A DNA stretch of 64,000 nucleotides from Paracoccaceae bacterium. GTDB taxonomy: Bacteria > Pseudomonadota > Alphaproteobacteria > Rhodobacterales > Rhodobacteraceae. The notes beneath the pieces are model-generated. The model ran no database searches, was not told where the DNA came from, and saw only the letters and a program-made list of their open reading frames with translations. Positions 44,568 to 52,447 of this stretch are shown here, piece by piece. The stretch is from positions 124,001 to 188,000 of the forward strand of contig WKFI01000012.1 of the NCBI GenBank assembly GCA_014872875.1, given 5' to 3'. How positions within the stretch are numbered: position 1 is the stretch's first letter; every line of letters begins with the position of its first letter. The position numbers and the translations under genes are program-made.

Positions 44568-45419
44568 TTATCTGACGCCCAGCGCCTCTGACAGATCCCT
44601 GAGACGTCGCGAACGGGATTTGTAATGCGCGGTGACCATGACATAGGGGCGTGGCATCTGAAGGCTTTCATCCGAGGCTTTGAACAAATGACCCAGGGCC
44701 AATTCCTTCTCCAGAACCGCCTCGGGCAACAAGGCCACACCCAATTCGGCCTTCACGAAGCTCACCGCGCTCGGGACCGATGGCGTGGTGATCACCGGGG
44801 CCTCCGAACGGTCATTCGGAAACGCGGCAAAGAATTCCTGCCACCCCGGAACCGAAGAAATTGTCCGTCCCCAATCGACCTCGATCAGGCGAGCCTGCGA
44901 CACCTGGATGGCTGGCCGTGCGGCCACCGGAACAAGCCGGTCAATGAACAGCTCGGTGATCCTGTAGTCCGGGTGTTCCCCGCCATAGGTCAGGCGCGCG
45001 TCAATCCCGGCTTGTTCCAAATCGACGCTGTCATCCTCGATCCTCAGCTGGATCGGCACATCAGGGCGGCGGTCCGCCAAGGTTTTCAAACGTTGCGGCA
45101 GCCAATGCTGGGCCAATGCCGGAGTGGCCGAAATGACAAGAGGCCTCCTGGTTTCTCCTTCGGTGAGCGCCTCGGTGAAACCGGCAATGTCAGTCAAAGC
45201 TGAAGCAGCTTTCATGTAATAGACCCGCCCGGCGTCGGTCAGGCGGATCTGGTTGGCCCGGCGTGTAAACAGCTTCAAAGACAACCAGTCTTCGAGGTTT
45301 CGAACCTGCATCGACACGGCGGCGGAACTGACACCCAGTTCCACACCGGCAGCGGTAAAGCTTCCAGTTCTGGCGGCACATTCAAAAGCACGAAGGGCAT
45401 TCAACGGAGGCAGTTTCAT
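44568..45419 (-). CDS. LysR family transcriptional regulator (GcvA-like)
   Basis: This 283-residue regulator has an N-terminal winged helix (LPPLNALRAFECAARTGSFTAAGVELGVSSAAVSMQVRNLEDWL, about 3-46) and a LysR_substrate domain (about 90-280). The first lines match the GcvA subgroup (LPPLNALRAFEAAARH). It lies divergent to the oxygenase/DddP-like unit with 107 bases between the starts. That layout suggests it controls both. The gap includes TGATACACTGTA-like sequence that may hold its site. Confidence 0.88.
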   Translation of the reverse strand: MKLPPLNALRAFECAARTGSFTAAGVELGVSSAAVSMQVRNLEDWLSLKLFTRRANQIRLTDAGRVYYMKAASALTDIAGFTEALTEGETRRPLVISATPALAQHWLPQRLKTLADRRPDVPIQLRIEDDSVDLEQAGIDARLTYGGEHPDYRITELFIDRLVPVAARPAIQVSQARLIEVDWGRTISSVPGWQEFFAAFPNDRSEAPVITTPSVPSAVSFVKAELGVALLPEAVLEKELALGHLFKASDESLQMPRPYVMVTAHYKSRSRRLRDLSEALGVR

Positions 45420-45526
45420 ATTGATACACTGTAAGTTTTTCTGATGGTCGCCAAGATATTTTGTAGTGGTGTAGTTTGGAACGCAGTCGCAAAGCTAAGG
45501 CAAGCACCCAAAAACAAGGCTTTCAC

Positions 45527-46315
45527 ATGCGCGATATCCTCGATCTTGACCGTTACCCGCTGGACAAACCGGACACACCTGACTGGCATGCCCTGGTGGA
45601 ACGTTGCCGCGCCGATCTGGAACGGGAAGGCATGTTCAACCTTGACGGCTTGATGCTCGCAGATGTCGCCGCCGAAGCGGCAAATGATCTGTCCCCACGC
45701 TTCCAGAGCGAAAGCTTCCGTCACGAACGGGATCACAACATCTATTTCAAGAATGAGATCCCCGGCCTCAGCGCCGACCACCCTGCTTTGACCCGGTTCA
45801 CAACTTCAAACCTTACACTGTGCGCGGACCAGCTTGGCACCTCACCACTGTTGCGGCTGTATGAATGGCCAGAATTCGTGACCTTCCTCGCCGCCACGAT
45901 GCAAAAAGACGAACTTCACACGATGCAGGACCCCTTGGCCCGGGTGAATGTCATGTCCTATGACGAAGGGCAGGCACTGAACTGGCATTTCGACCGGTCC
46001 GAGTTCACCACCACGATGCTCCTGCAGGCCCCGGACCAAGGCGGCGAATTCATCTATCGCACCGATTTGCGCAGCGACAACGACCCAAATTATGAAGGTG
46101 TGGCTCGGATGCTGCGAGGAGAGGATGAGGCCGTGAAGTCCATCACCCTCAGCCCCGGCACACTGAACATTTTCCGCGGCAAGAACACACCCCACCGGGT
46201 CGGAACTGTCAAAGGGGACAAGGCGCGGGTGATCGCGGTGTTTTCCTTCTACGAAACACCCGGTGTGACCTTCACCCCAGAGGAACAGATCGGCTTCTAC
46301 GGGCGCCGCGCATGA
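45527..46315 (+). CDS. BesD/HalD-family Fe(II)/2-oxoglutarate oxygenase, HxD (hydroxylase) type
   Basis: This 262-residue enzyme is close to the length of BesD (about 259). The facial triad is H154-F-D156 with H223, and R234 is placed to bind the 2-oxoglutarate carboxylate. In the free amino acid halogenases of this family, Asp is replaced by Gly so chloride can bind Fe. Asp here predicts hydroxylation rather than chlorination. The segment NWHFDRSEF is shared with many marine members. The ATG at 45527 follows an AAGG site and gives the family length. The ATGA overlap with the DddP-like gene implies joint function, perhaps on an amino acid or sulfur osmolyte; the substrate is unknown. Confidence 0.8.
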   Translation: MRDILDLDRYPLDKPDTPDWHALVERCRADLEREGMFNLDGLMLADVAAEAANDLSPRFQSESFRHERDHNIYFKNEIPGLSADHPALTRFTTSNLTLCADQLGTSPLLRLYEWPEFVTFLAATMQKDELHTMQDPLARVNVMSYDEGQALNWHFDRSEFTTTMLLQAPDQGGEFIYRTDLRSDNDPNYEGVARMLRGEDEAVKSITLSPGTLNIFRGKNTPHRVGTVKGDKARVIAVFSFYETPGVTFTPEEQIGFYGRRA

Positions 46316-47562
46316 CCGAGCTTGCCGTGTTCAAGGACGACCGCAAACGCACCTTTCTGAATGCCAGCGGCGCGGACAAACCGTTGAAATCCCCCCTACC
46401 CCCGGATGTTCTGGACCGGGCGCGTGCCTTTCGCCTGCAACAACTGCGGGATGAAATGGCGCGGCAGGATGTTGCGGCGTTGCTTCTGTATGACCCGGTG
46501 AACATTCGCTATGCGTTTGATTGTTCCAACATGTCGATCTGGACCGCGCACAACCCGATCCGTTACGCGCTGATCCTGAATGGAGGGCCAGGCATCATGT
46601 TCGAGTTCAAGGGCTGCGAACATCTCAACGATGGACTGCCTGGCGTGGACGAAGTTCGCAACTCGATCGGCTGGATGTTTATGTGCGCCGGGGATCGGGC
46701 GGGCGAGCGCCTGACCCCCTGGGCGGATGAGATTGCCGACCTTGTACGCTGTCACGGCGGCGGCAACATGCGACTTGGCGTGGATCGGATGGAGCCCGAA
46801 GGTGTGCATGCTTTGTCAGAGCGCGGCATCCAGATTCTGGATGGGGGTCAGATCACAGAAACTGCCCGTGCCATCAAGTCTGCCGACGAGATCGAATTGA
46901 TGCGCTGGACCATCCGGGTCTGCGAGGCTGGCATGGCCAGGATCTATGAACACTCCGTCCCCGGTGCGACGGAACAAGAGTTGTGGGCGCATCTGCATTT
47001 CGAGAACGCCCGATCCGGCGGGGAGTGGCTGGAGACCAAGCTTCTGACCTGTGGACCAAACACCAACCCCTGGTACAAAGAGTGTTCAGACCGCGAATGC
47101 CGTCTGGGCGAAATGATCAGTTTCGACACGGACATGATTGGCCCCTACGGCTACTGCGCTGACCTGTCACGCAGCTGGACCTGCGGCTATACACCCATGA
47201 CTGACAGGCAGAAACGGCTATATTCGGCGGCTCGACAGCAGATTGAACACAACACGGCCCTGCTTCAGCCCGGTCTGAGCTTTGCCGAGTTCAACGCCAA
47301 AAGCTGGCAGATCCCGGAGGCCTATGTGCCGTATCGGTATTCTCTGGCCGCGCATGGTGTCGGTATGGCGGATGAATGGCCCGTTGTCCCGCTGCATGTG
47401 GACTTTGATGGCGCACATGGCGGGCACTTCGAAAAGAACATGGTGATCTGCGTCGAAAGCCTGATCGGAGAGGCGGGTTCGGAGTCGATCAAGTTGGAAA
47501 CGCAGGTCCTGATCACGGAAAACGGCGCCGAACGGCTTGATCACTTCCCTTGGGAAATGTGA
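46312..47562 (+). CDS. DddP-like M24-family (metallo)enzyme
   Basis: This 416-residue protein of the creatinase/aminopeptidase P (pita-bread) fold has the special features of DMSP lyase DddP rather than of a plain peptidase. Metal residues D272/D274, D284, H348, E382 and E396 line up with the DddP set (295, 297, 307, 371, 406, 421). Y343 and D354 sit at the same offsets as the DddP residues flanking the catalytic His. The segments WTAHNP, GGGNMRLGVDRM, GGEWLETKLL and HGVGMADEWP are DddP-like. It is about 30 residues shorter than DddP. It may cleave DMSP or a related molecule, or be a creatinase-type hydrolase. Coupled to the oxygenase by ATGA. Confidence 0.75.
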   Translation: MTELAVFKDDRKRTFLNASGADKPLKSPLPPDVLDRARAFRLQQLRDEMARQDVAALLLYDPVNIRYAFDCSNMSIWTAHNPIRYALILNGGPGIMFEFKGCEHLNDGLPGVDEVRNSIGWMFMCAGDRAGERLTPWADEIADLVRCHGGGNMRLGVDRMEPEGVHALSERGIQILDGGQITETARAIKSADEIELMRWTIRVCEAGMARIYEHSVPGATEQELWAHLHFENARSGGEWLETKLLTCGPNTNPWYKECSDRECRLGEMISFDTDMIGPYGYCADLSRSWTCGYTPMTDRQKRLYSAARQQIEHNTALLQPGLSFAEFNAKSWQIPEAYVPYRYSLAAHGVGMADEWPVVPLHVDFDGAHGGHFEKNMVICVESLIGEAGSESIKLETQVLITENGAERLDHFPWEM

Positions 47563-47613
47563 TCTACGCCGGGCGCCGTTCAGGTCCTGAGCGATTGCAG
47601 CTGACGACCTGCG

Positions 47614-47886
47614 TCAGCTCATCCCCAGCGCTTCCTTGTACATTTCCAGAACCGCTTCTTCTTCCGCAATGTCATCCTTGTCGCGCTTTCGCAGCGCGAC
47701 AACCTTGCGCATAACCTTCGTGTCGTATCCGCGCGCCTTGGCCTCGGCCATCACTTCCTTTTGCTGGTCGGCGATGTCCTTTTTCTCGGCTTCAAGGCGT
47801 TCAAACCGTTCGATGAACTGGCGCAGTTCCCCCGCGGTTACGCGGTAACGGTCGCTTTGGGCGTCTTCGGTCACTTCCATGTTCAT
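47614..47886 (-). CDS. gapR: GapR family DNA-binding protein (DUF2312)
   Basis: This 90-residue protein is of the DUF2312 family, which includes Caulobacter GapR. GapR is an essential nucleoid protein that clamps overtwisted AT-rich DNA. The core GELRQFIERFERLEAEKKDIADQQKEVMAEAKARGYDTKVMRKVVALRKRD is a coiled-coil, basic dimer helix. The ATG at 47886 (or the next at 47880) fits the family better than a TTG at 47904. Downstream convergent gene is the DddP-like enzyme. Confidence 0.88.
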   Translation of the reverse strand: MNMEVTEDAQSDRYRVTAGELRQFIERFERLEAEKKDIADQQKEVMAEAKARGYDTKVMRKVVALRKRDKDDIAEEEAVLEMYKEALGMS

Positions 47887-48041
47887 CGGGGGCTCCGTCA
47901 GCAAGGCAAAATCTGTGTGGACTTGCGGGATACAAGGCCTGCCAGATCATCGCAAGACGGGATTGCGATGCCAGCCACATCTTGCGCAGAATACGCGAAT
48001 TCGATAGGCGCATCCGCAGCGTTCAAATGCGGAGATCAACC

Positions 48042-48260
48042 ATGTTCGAAATTCTGGTCTGGATCGGTGCAGGACTGTCGGTTCTGGGGCTGATCGGGTT
48101 GGTCTGGTGCATCGTCAAAGTCGCCAAGGCCCGGCGCAGCAATTTGTCGGACGAAGAATTACGGCAAGCCGTACAGGCTGTTCTGCCTTATAACCTTGGA
48201 GCCTTGCTTCTGTCGGTACTGGGCCTGATGCTTGTGGTTGTCGGCATCTTTCTGGGCTGA
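48042..48260 (+). CDS. Small membrane protein, two transmembrane helices
   Basis: This 72-residue protein starts behind GGAGATCAACC. Two hydrophobic stretches (about 4-24 and 50-72) flank a basic, polar middle (KAARRSNLSDEELRQAVQ). The family is not recognised. The second helix runs to the last residues. It is monocistronic, divergent from gapR. Confidence 0.7.
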   Translation: MFEILVWIGAGLSVLGLIGLVWCIVKVAKARRSNLSDEELRQAVQAVLPYNLGALLLSVLGLMLVVVGIFLG

Positions 48261-48348
48261 ACAAACACATAGTCCGCAAACGGTCAAAAGCCGCCCGCGT
48301 CTCCGCAAGCGGCCCTTTAATTTCTGACTTTCACCAGAACTGCAGCCG

Positions 48349-48564
48349 TCAGATCGGCATATTGTCAAAGCTGTCTTCGACGGCCTCCTCGCACAAAGCG
48401 TCGTCCAATCGGCGCATCCGCGGCGGAACTTTCAGGCCGGCATCCCTCATCCGATCCAGTACCCGGCTGAATTCCGGCTGCAACGCCAAGCGACCGGTGC
48501 CATTCGCCCCTTCAATCTTCTGTTCAAGCTGTTCGGCAACTGTAATCAGTTCCTGATCAGTCAT
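48349..48564 (-). CDS. Small hypothetical protein
   Basis: This 71-residue acidic, helical protein begins MTDQELITVAEQLEQKI. The ribosome site GGGAGGAAGAG directly before the ATG is strong, which supports real translation. There is no domain I can name. A conserved-looking middle (RVLDRMRDAGLKVPPRMRRLDD) has Arg/Asp alternation. Confidence 0.65.
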   Translation of the reverse strand: MTDQELITVAEQLEQKIEGANGTGRLALQPEFSRVLDRMRDAGLKVPPRMRRLDDALCEEAVEDSFDNMPI

Positions 48565-48786
48565 TCTCTTCCTCCCTCTCGCGGCCAGACCCCTAGTACG
48601 GATATGTCATGTACACGTAACAGGAGTTCAAAATCGCACAGACTTTTCTTCCTGCATCGCGTTTTCCGGTTAACATCGGGTTAATTCCCGCATGCCTGCC
48701 GGTGCTGCTCAGGATTTTGGCAGAGATTGGCCCGACCTGCATTGATATGCGTCAATCGGCGAAACGGGACTTGATACATCTAATGT

Positions 48787-48807
48787 TTTGAATATATTAT
48801 TTTCAAA
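48787..48807. promoter_or_regulatory. Candidate sulfide-responsive (BigR/SqrR-type) operator
   Basis: TTTGAA-N9-TTCAAA (48787-48792 and 48802-48807) lies in an AT-rich tract 18 bases before the metallo-hydrolase start, over the expected promoter. ArsR-type persulfide sensors BigR/SqrR use such AT-rich palindromes in front of the same kind of genes. No regulator gene is present in the window. Confidence 0.5.
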
Positions 48808-48825
48808 TCACACACGGAGAGCACC

Positions 48826-49689
48826 ATGACACCCAAGGTGAAGGCCTTTTTCGACGAAGCGACCAACACGGTCTCCTATGTCGCCTGCGAACCCAATGGA
48901 AAGTCCTGCGCAATCATCGATTCGGTTCTCGACTTTGACCACGCGTCGGGACGCACCAATACGGCCTCGGCCGACCAGATCATCGACTATGTGCAGCAGC
49001 ACGAACTGCGCGTGGAATGGGTTTTGGAAAGCCACGTTCATGCAGACCACCTGTCCGCAGCCCCTTACCTGCAGGAAAAGCTGGGTGGAAAAATCGGGAT
49101 CGGGTCCAACATCACAGTGGTGCAAGACACGTTCGGCAAAGTGTTCAATGAAGGAACCGAGTTTCAGCGCGACGGATCGCAGTTCGATGCCCTGTTCGAG
49201 CAAGGCGACAGTTTCCACATTGGCCAGATGCGCGGAGACGTGATGCACACGCCAGGCCACACGCCGGCTTGTCTGACGTATGTAATCGGGGATGCGGCTT
49301 TTGTGGGCGACACGCTCTTCATGCCCGATTTCGGCACTGCCCGCTGTGACTTTCCCGGCGGCTCCTCGGAAGAACTCTACAACTCGATCCAGAAGATCCT
49401 GGCCTTGCCTGATGAAACCCGAATCTTCGTAGGACATGACTACAAGGCGCCGGGTCGTGACGAATATGCCTGGGAAACCACCGTAGGCGAACAGAAAGCG
49501 CTGAACATCCACATTGGCGAAGGGCGGCCGATCGAGGAATTCGTCGAGATGCGGGACACGAGAGACGCCACGCTGGCCATGCCGCGTCTGATCCTGCCGT
49601 CCCTGCAGGTCAACATGCGGGCAGGTCAGATGCCCGAACCCGATGAACAGGGGGATGTCTTCCTGAAAATCCCGGTCAACAAGATCTGA
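48826..49689 (+). CDS. Metallo-beta-lactamase-fold hydrolase, probable persulfide dioxygenase-like (Blh/ETHE1 group)
   Basis: This 287-residue MBL-fold protein has HVHADH (about 67-72), a later His in TPGHTPACL (about 145), the bridging Asp in GDTLFMPDFGTARCDFPGGSSEELYNSI, and a final His in VGHDY. The FGTARCDFPGG stretch is typical of ETHE1/Blh persulfide dioxygenases, which oxidise GSSH to sulfite. The neighbours (two sulfur-transport-type membrane proteins and a DUF442 protein) match Blh operons controlled by BigR. The start follows GGAGAGCACC. Confidence 0.85.
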   Translation: MTPKVKAFFDEATNTVSYVACEPNGKSCAIIDSVLDFDHASGRTNTASADQIIDYVQQHELRVEWVLESHVHADHLSAAPYLQEKLGGKIGIGSNITVVQDTFGKVFNEGTEFQRDGSQFDALFEQGDSFHIGQMRGDVMHTPGHTPACLTYVIGDAAFVGDTLFMPDFGTARCDFPGGSSEELYNSIQKILALPDETRIFVGHDYKAPGRDEYAWETTVGEQKALNIHIGEGRPIEEFVEMRDTRDATLAMPRLILPSLQVNMRAGQMPEPDEQGDVFLKIPVNKI

Positions 49690-49729
49690 CTGACCTTACA
49701 CAACGCGCGAACACGAAGGAACACGACAC

Positions 49730-50158
49730 ATGGAAATGGACTGGATCTGGGGACTGGTCGGCGGGCTGTTGATCGGCACAGGCGGAGCAGTTTTTCTGCT
49801 TGGCAATGGCCGCATCATGGGAGCCAGCGGCATTCTGGGCGGCTTGATTGACGGCTCAGGCCGCAGCAACCTTGCCGAGCGGCTGATCTTTCTGGTCGGA
49901 ATGGTGCTGCTGCCGCTTTTGTTGTGGCCCATCTACAATGTCGAGATCGACACCCACATGACGTCGAATATCTCTGTCATCATTGCTGCCGGTTTGCTGG
50001 TTGGAGTCGGCACCCGGATTGCCAATGGCTGCACCTCCGGTCACGGTGTCTGCGGCATTTCTCGCTTCTCGCTGCGTGGGATCGTGGCAACCGTCTTTTA
50101 CATACTGGCCGGCGGCCTGACGCTGGCCATTTTCCGCCACGTTCTGGGGGTGATCTGA
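49730..50158 (+). CDS. YeeE/YedE family membrane protein, first
   Basis: This 142-residue inner-membrane protein of the YeeE/YedE (DUF395) sulfur-compound transport family has about four helices. The Cys/Gly signature GVGTRIANGCTSGHGVCGISRFS (about 84-106) is present. The family moves thiosulfate-like compounds or sulfide equivalents. It is the first half of a pair; the other half overlaps its stop by one base (TGATG). Confidence 0.88.
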   Translation: MEMDWIWGLVGGLLIGTGGAVFLLGNGRIMGASGILGGLIDGSGRSNLAERLIFLVGMVLLPLLLWPIYNVEIDTHMTSNISVIIAAGLLVGVGTRIANGCTSGHGVCGISRFSLRGIVATVFYILAGGLTLAIFRHVLGVI

Positions 50159-50589
50159 TGCGACTGCTTCTTTCTTTCCTCGCTGGTGGCCTGTTTGGCG
50201 CAGGCTTGTTCGTTTCAGGCATGACCGATACCACGAAGGTTCAAGGCTGGCTGGACGTCTTTGGCAATTGGGACCCGACCCTGGCCTTCGTCATGGGCGG
50301 CGCGATCATACCGATGTTCTTTGCCTGGCGCCTGACCGAAGGCCGCAAACCTGCTGTGGGTGGTGAGTTCCCCTCCCTGCCCCGCCCGGAACTGGATCAT
50401 CGGCTGATCACCGGATCCGTGCTTTTCGGCATGGGATGGGGTTTGGCAGGCTTGTGCCCCGGACCGGCCATCGCTTCGATCACGTATAACGGCTGGGAAG
50501 GTGGTCTGTTCATGATCGCAATGCTGGCTGGCATGATCGCGGCGCCTCGGGTTGGAACGGTACTGGACCAGATGGCCGCAAAAGCCTAA
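50158..50589 (+). CDS. YeeE/YedE-related membrane protein, second (DUF6691)
   Basis: This 143-residue membrane partner of the preceding protein has four helices and the short Gly/Cys pattern GMGWGLAGLCPGPAI (about 96-110). It is fused to its partner in long YeeE proteins and split in this kind of operon. Its ATG shares a base with the upstream stop. It ends 10 bases before the DUF442 gene. Confidence 0.87.
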   Translation: MRLLLSFLAGGLFGAGLFVSGMTDTTKVQGWLDVFGNWDPTLAFVMGGAIIPMFFAWRLTEGRKPAVGGEFPSLPRPELDHRLITGSVLFGMGWGLAGLCPGPAIASITYNGWEGGLFMIAMLAGMIAAPRVGTVLDQMAAKA

Positions 50590-50599
50590 AGGAAAAGAC

Positions 50600-51031
50600 A
50601 TGGACGCTCGCTGTATCACACCCCGCTATTTCGTCTCGCCGCAGATCTCGGTCGAGGATGTCCCCGCCATTGCAGAGGCCGGCTTTACGACGGTGATCTG
50701 CAACCGCCCGGACGGGGAAGTGCCCCCCAGCCACCGGGCTGAAACGATCCGGGCTGCGGTGGAAGCTGCAGGTCTGACGTTCCAGGTACTGCCGCTGACC
50801 CATCAGACGATGACGCCGGAAAACGTAGCCAAGCAGATCGAGCTGGCCGAAGGGTGTACAGGCCCTGTTCTGGCTTATTGCGCCTCGGGTACCCGCTGTT
50901 CCGTGGTCTGGGCTCTGGGGAACGCAGGTGAGCTGGGCGCGGACGAGGTCCTTTCGAAAACGCAAGCCGCCGGCTACCAATTGGACGGGCTGCGCCCTGC
51001 TCTCGAACAGATCGCAGCTTCCTCTGACTGA
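50600..51031 (+). CDS. TIGR01244/DUF442 family sulfur-linked protein
   Basis: This 143-residue protein has the phosphatase/rhodanese-like fold: an N-terminal ISVEDVPAIAEAGFTTVICNRPDGE and the active-site-like loop YCASGTRCSVVWAL (about 105-118), with Cys and Arg in the place of a protein-tyrosine-phosphatase loop. In Blh of Agrobacterium and Xylella this domain is fused in front of the MBL domain. Here it is separate, at the other end of the operon. It probably handles persulfide sulfur. The start follows GGAAAAGAC. Confidence 0.85.
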   Translation: MDARCITPRYFVSPQISVEDVPAIAEAGFTTVICNRPDGEVPPSHRAETIRAAVEAAGLTFQVLPLTHQTMTPENVAKQIELAEGCTGPVLAYCASGTRCSVVWALGNAGELGADEVLSKTQAAGYQLDGLRPALEQIAASSD

Positions 51032-51163
51032 TCTGAAAACGACTGGGCCCCAAAGCGCTGGCCGTCTGCATCAACTCAGGTGCGGTCGGCCAAAGATCGT
51101 CGGGTTTGACTATCGAGCGTCCCCGCAGATTGTCGGGTGTGAACCGGCGTCAATGGATCTGTT

Positions 51164-52318
51164 TTATCCGCCCAAGGGGACCGTGTCCTGCTCAAGCTCG
51201 ACGGCCAGACCGGCCAGTTCCGTAATTTCGGCGGCGGCCTGAGAAGGCGAAAGGCCCAAAAGGTCCTCCTGTTCGGCGGCTGCCTCAATCGGGAGTTCAG
51301 CGGTCACAAGCTTGGGTCGCTCGGCCTCCTGCTGTGACGCCCCCGCGGTTTCAGCATCTACATCGATCGGACCAATACGAGCAGCGAAGTCTTCTGGCGT
51401 CGGATCCGGACGCCGTGACGTGGGGCCTTTCGCATGCAATCGGACAGCCCGGGCACCGCCCGCCTGCCCAAGACGACAGACGGCCACGGGACGCCCGTCA
51501 ATCGTCTGCAACTCGGTTGCGTTCAACGCGGCAACCGTCACCGGCAATGCATCCCCCGGCTTCAATCCCAACAAGTCTTCAACCTTCAACTGAAAGCGTG
51601 TCAGAACCGCGTTCAGTTCAGCGCGAACAACACTGGTTCCGTCTGCCAATGTCGGCCCCGTTTGCCCGCTACATTCCCCTCCTGTTTCGTCTGCAGCGAC
51701 GGGAACAGGCAGGATCAGGTTCATGCTGCCTTGAACCAGGCCCGCTGCCAGATCCAACGGCATATGAAAAACGAGGTAGTCTTCCGCCGCCAGCGACAAG
51801 AGAAGACTGGCGACACCTTCCACATGCGCCCCAAAACGGAACCCGTCCAACACGTCGCCTTCTGGCATCCCTTCCAGCATGGTCCTGGCGTTTTCCAGGG
51901 CACCATCGATCAGTGGCGCCAACATCGCGGCGTCCGTTCCCGTAAACCTGCGCTCTCCATTGTTCCTTGCCGCAACGCGGGACATTGTTTGCTGCTGAAT
52001 GATTGCGGTCACCGCTGCACCATCCAGAGTCACCGCGCCGGACACGCCCTCTGAACCATCCAGAACGATCAACAGATGCTTGTCGTTGAGAAACTGGCCC
52101 AGATTTTCCGAAACAACCCTCAACTGGCGGGCACCGATAACGGCGAGCTGCAGGTCACACAAATCCTTGGCAGAACGTGCAAAGGATCTGCGCAGAGCCC
52201 GCAGGGCCATCCGCGACGCACCCTTGTCTTCCTTTTCCGGCGCCGAGGAGCCCACCATGCGACGCAAGGCAGAAACGGGTTCCGCCGTCTGTTCCGGATC
52301 TCCTGATGTGTCTGTCAT
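51164..52318 (-). CDS. FliM/FliN-family (SpoA domain) protein, orphan
   Basis: This 384-residue protein has a FliM-like middle domain (about 40-230, with the RRFTGTDAAMLAPLIDGAL region), then a C-terminal SpoA (FliN-type) domain (about 235-305, VRAELNAVLTRFQLKVEDLLGLKPGDALPV). A long acidic, low-complexity tail follows (about 305-384). It resembles the motor switch proteins that form the flagellar C-ring. No flagellar gene is near it. The ATG at 52318 is preferred; a GTG start at 52363 is possible. A motor-switch or secretion-system role is inferred only. Confidence 0.7.
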   Translation of the reverse strand: MTDTSGDPEQTAEPVSALRRMVGSSAPEKEDKGASRMALRALRRSFARSAKDLCDLQLAVIGARQLRVVSENLGQFLNDKHLLIVLDGSEGVSGAVTLDGAAVTAIIQQQTMSRVAARNNGERRFTGTDAAMLAPLIDGALENARTMLEGMPEGDVLDGFRFGAHVEGVASLLLSLAAEDYLVFHMPLDLAAGLVQGSMNLILPVPVAADETGGECSGQTGPTLADGTSVVRAELNAVLTRFQLKVEDLLGLKPGDALPVTVAALNATELQTIDGRPVAVCRLGQAGGARAVRLHAKGPTSRRPDPTPEDFAARIGPIDVDAETAGASQQEAERPKLVTAELPIEAAAEQEDLLGLSPSQAAAEITELAGLAVELEQDTVPLGG

Positions 52319-52447
52319 CTGCCCATCCAACTTGCCGACAGATCGCCTTGCCGGTCCTGTCACCTAACCCGATTTTGGTTACGAAGTTCTTTATGGATGG
52401 GTGAACTTGCGCCCAACGCGAAAGCTCAAGTTCCGGAATTCACGCGC

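Noticed and set aside
45527-46315. Naming the oxygenase a halogenase
   Set aside because: The Fe ligand position that is Gly in halogenases is Asp here, which predicts hydroxylation.
48349-48564. The strong ribosome site gene as an antitoxin
   Set aside because: There is no adjacent toxin-like frame and the neighbours are unrelated, so it is listed only as hypothetical.
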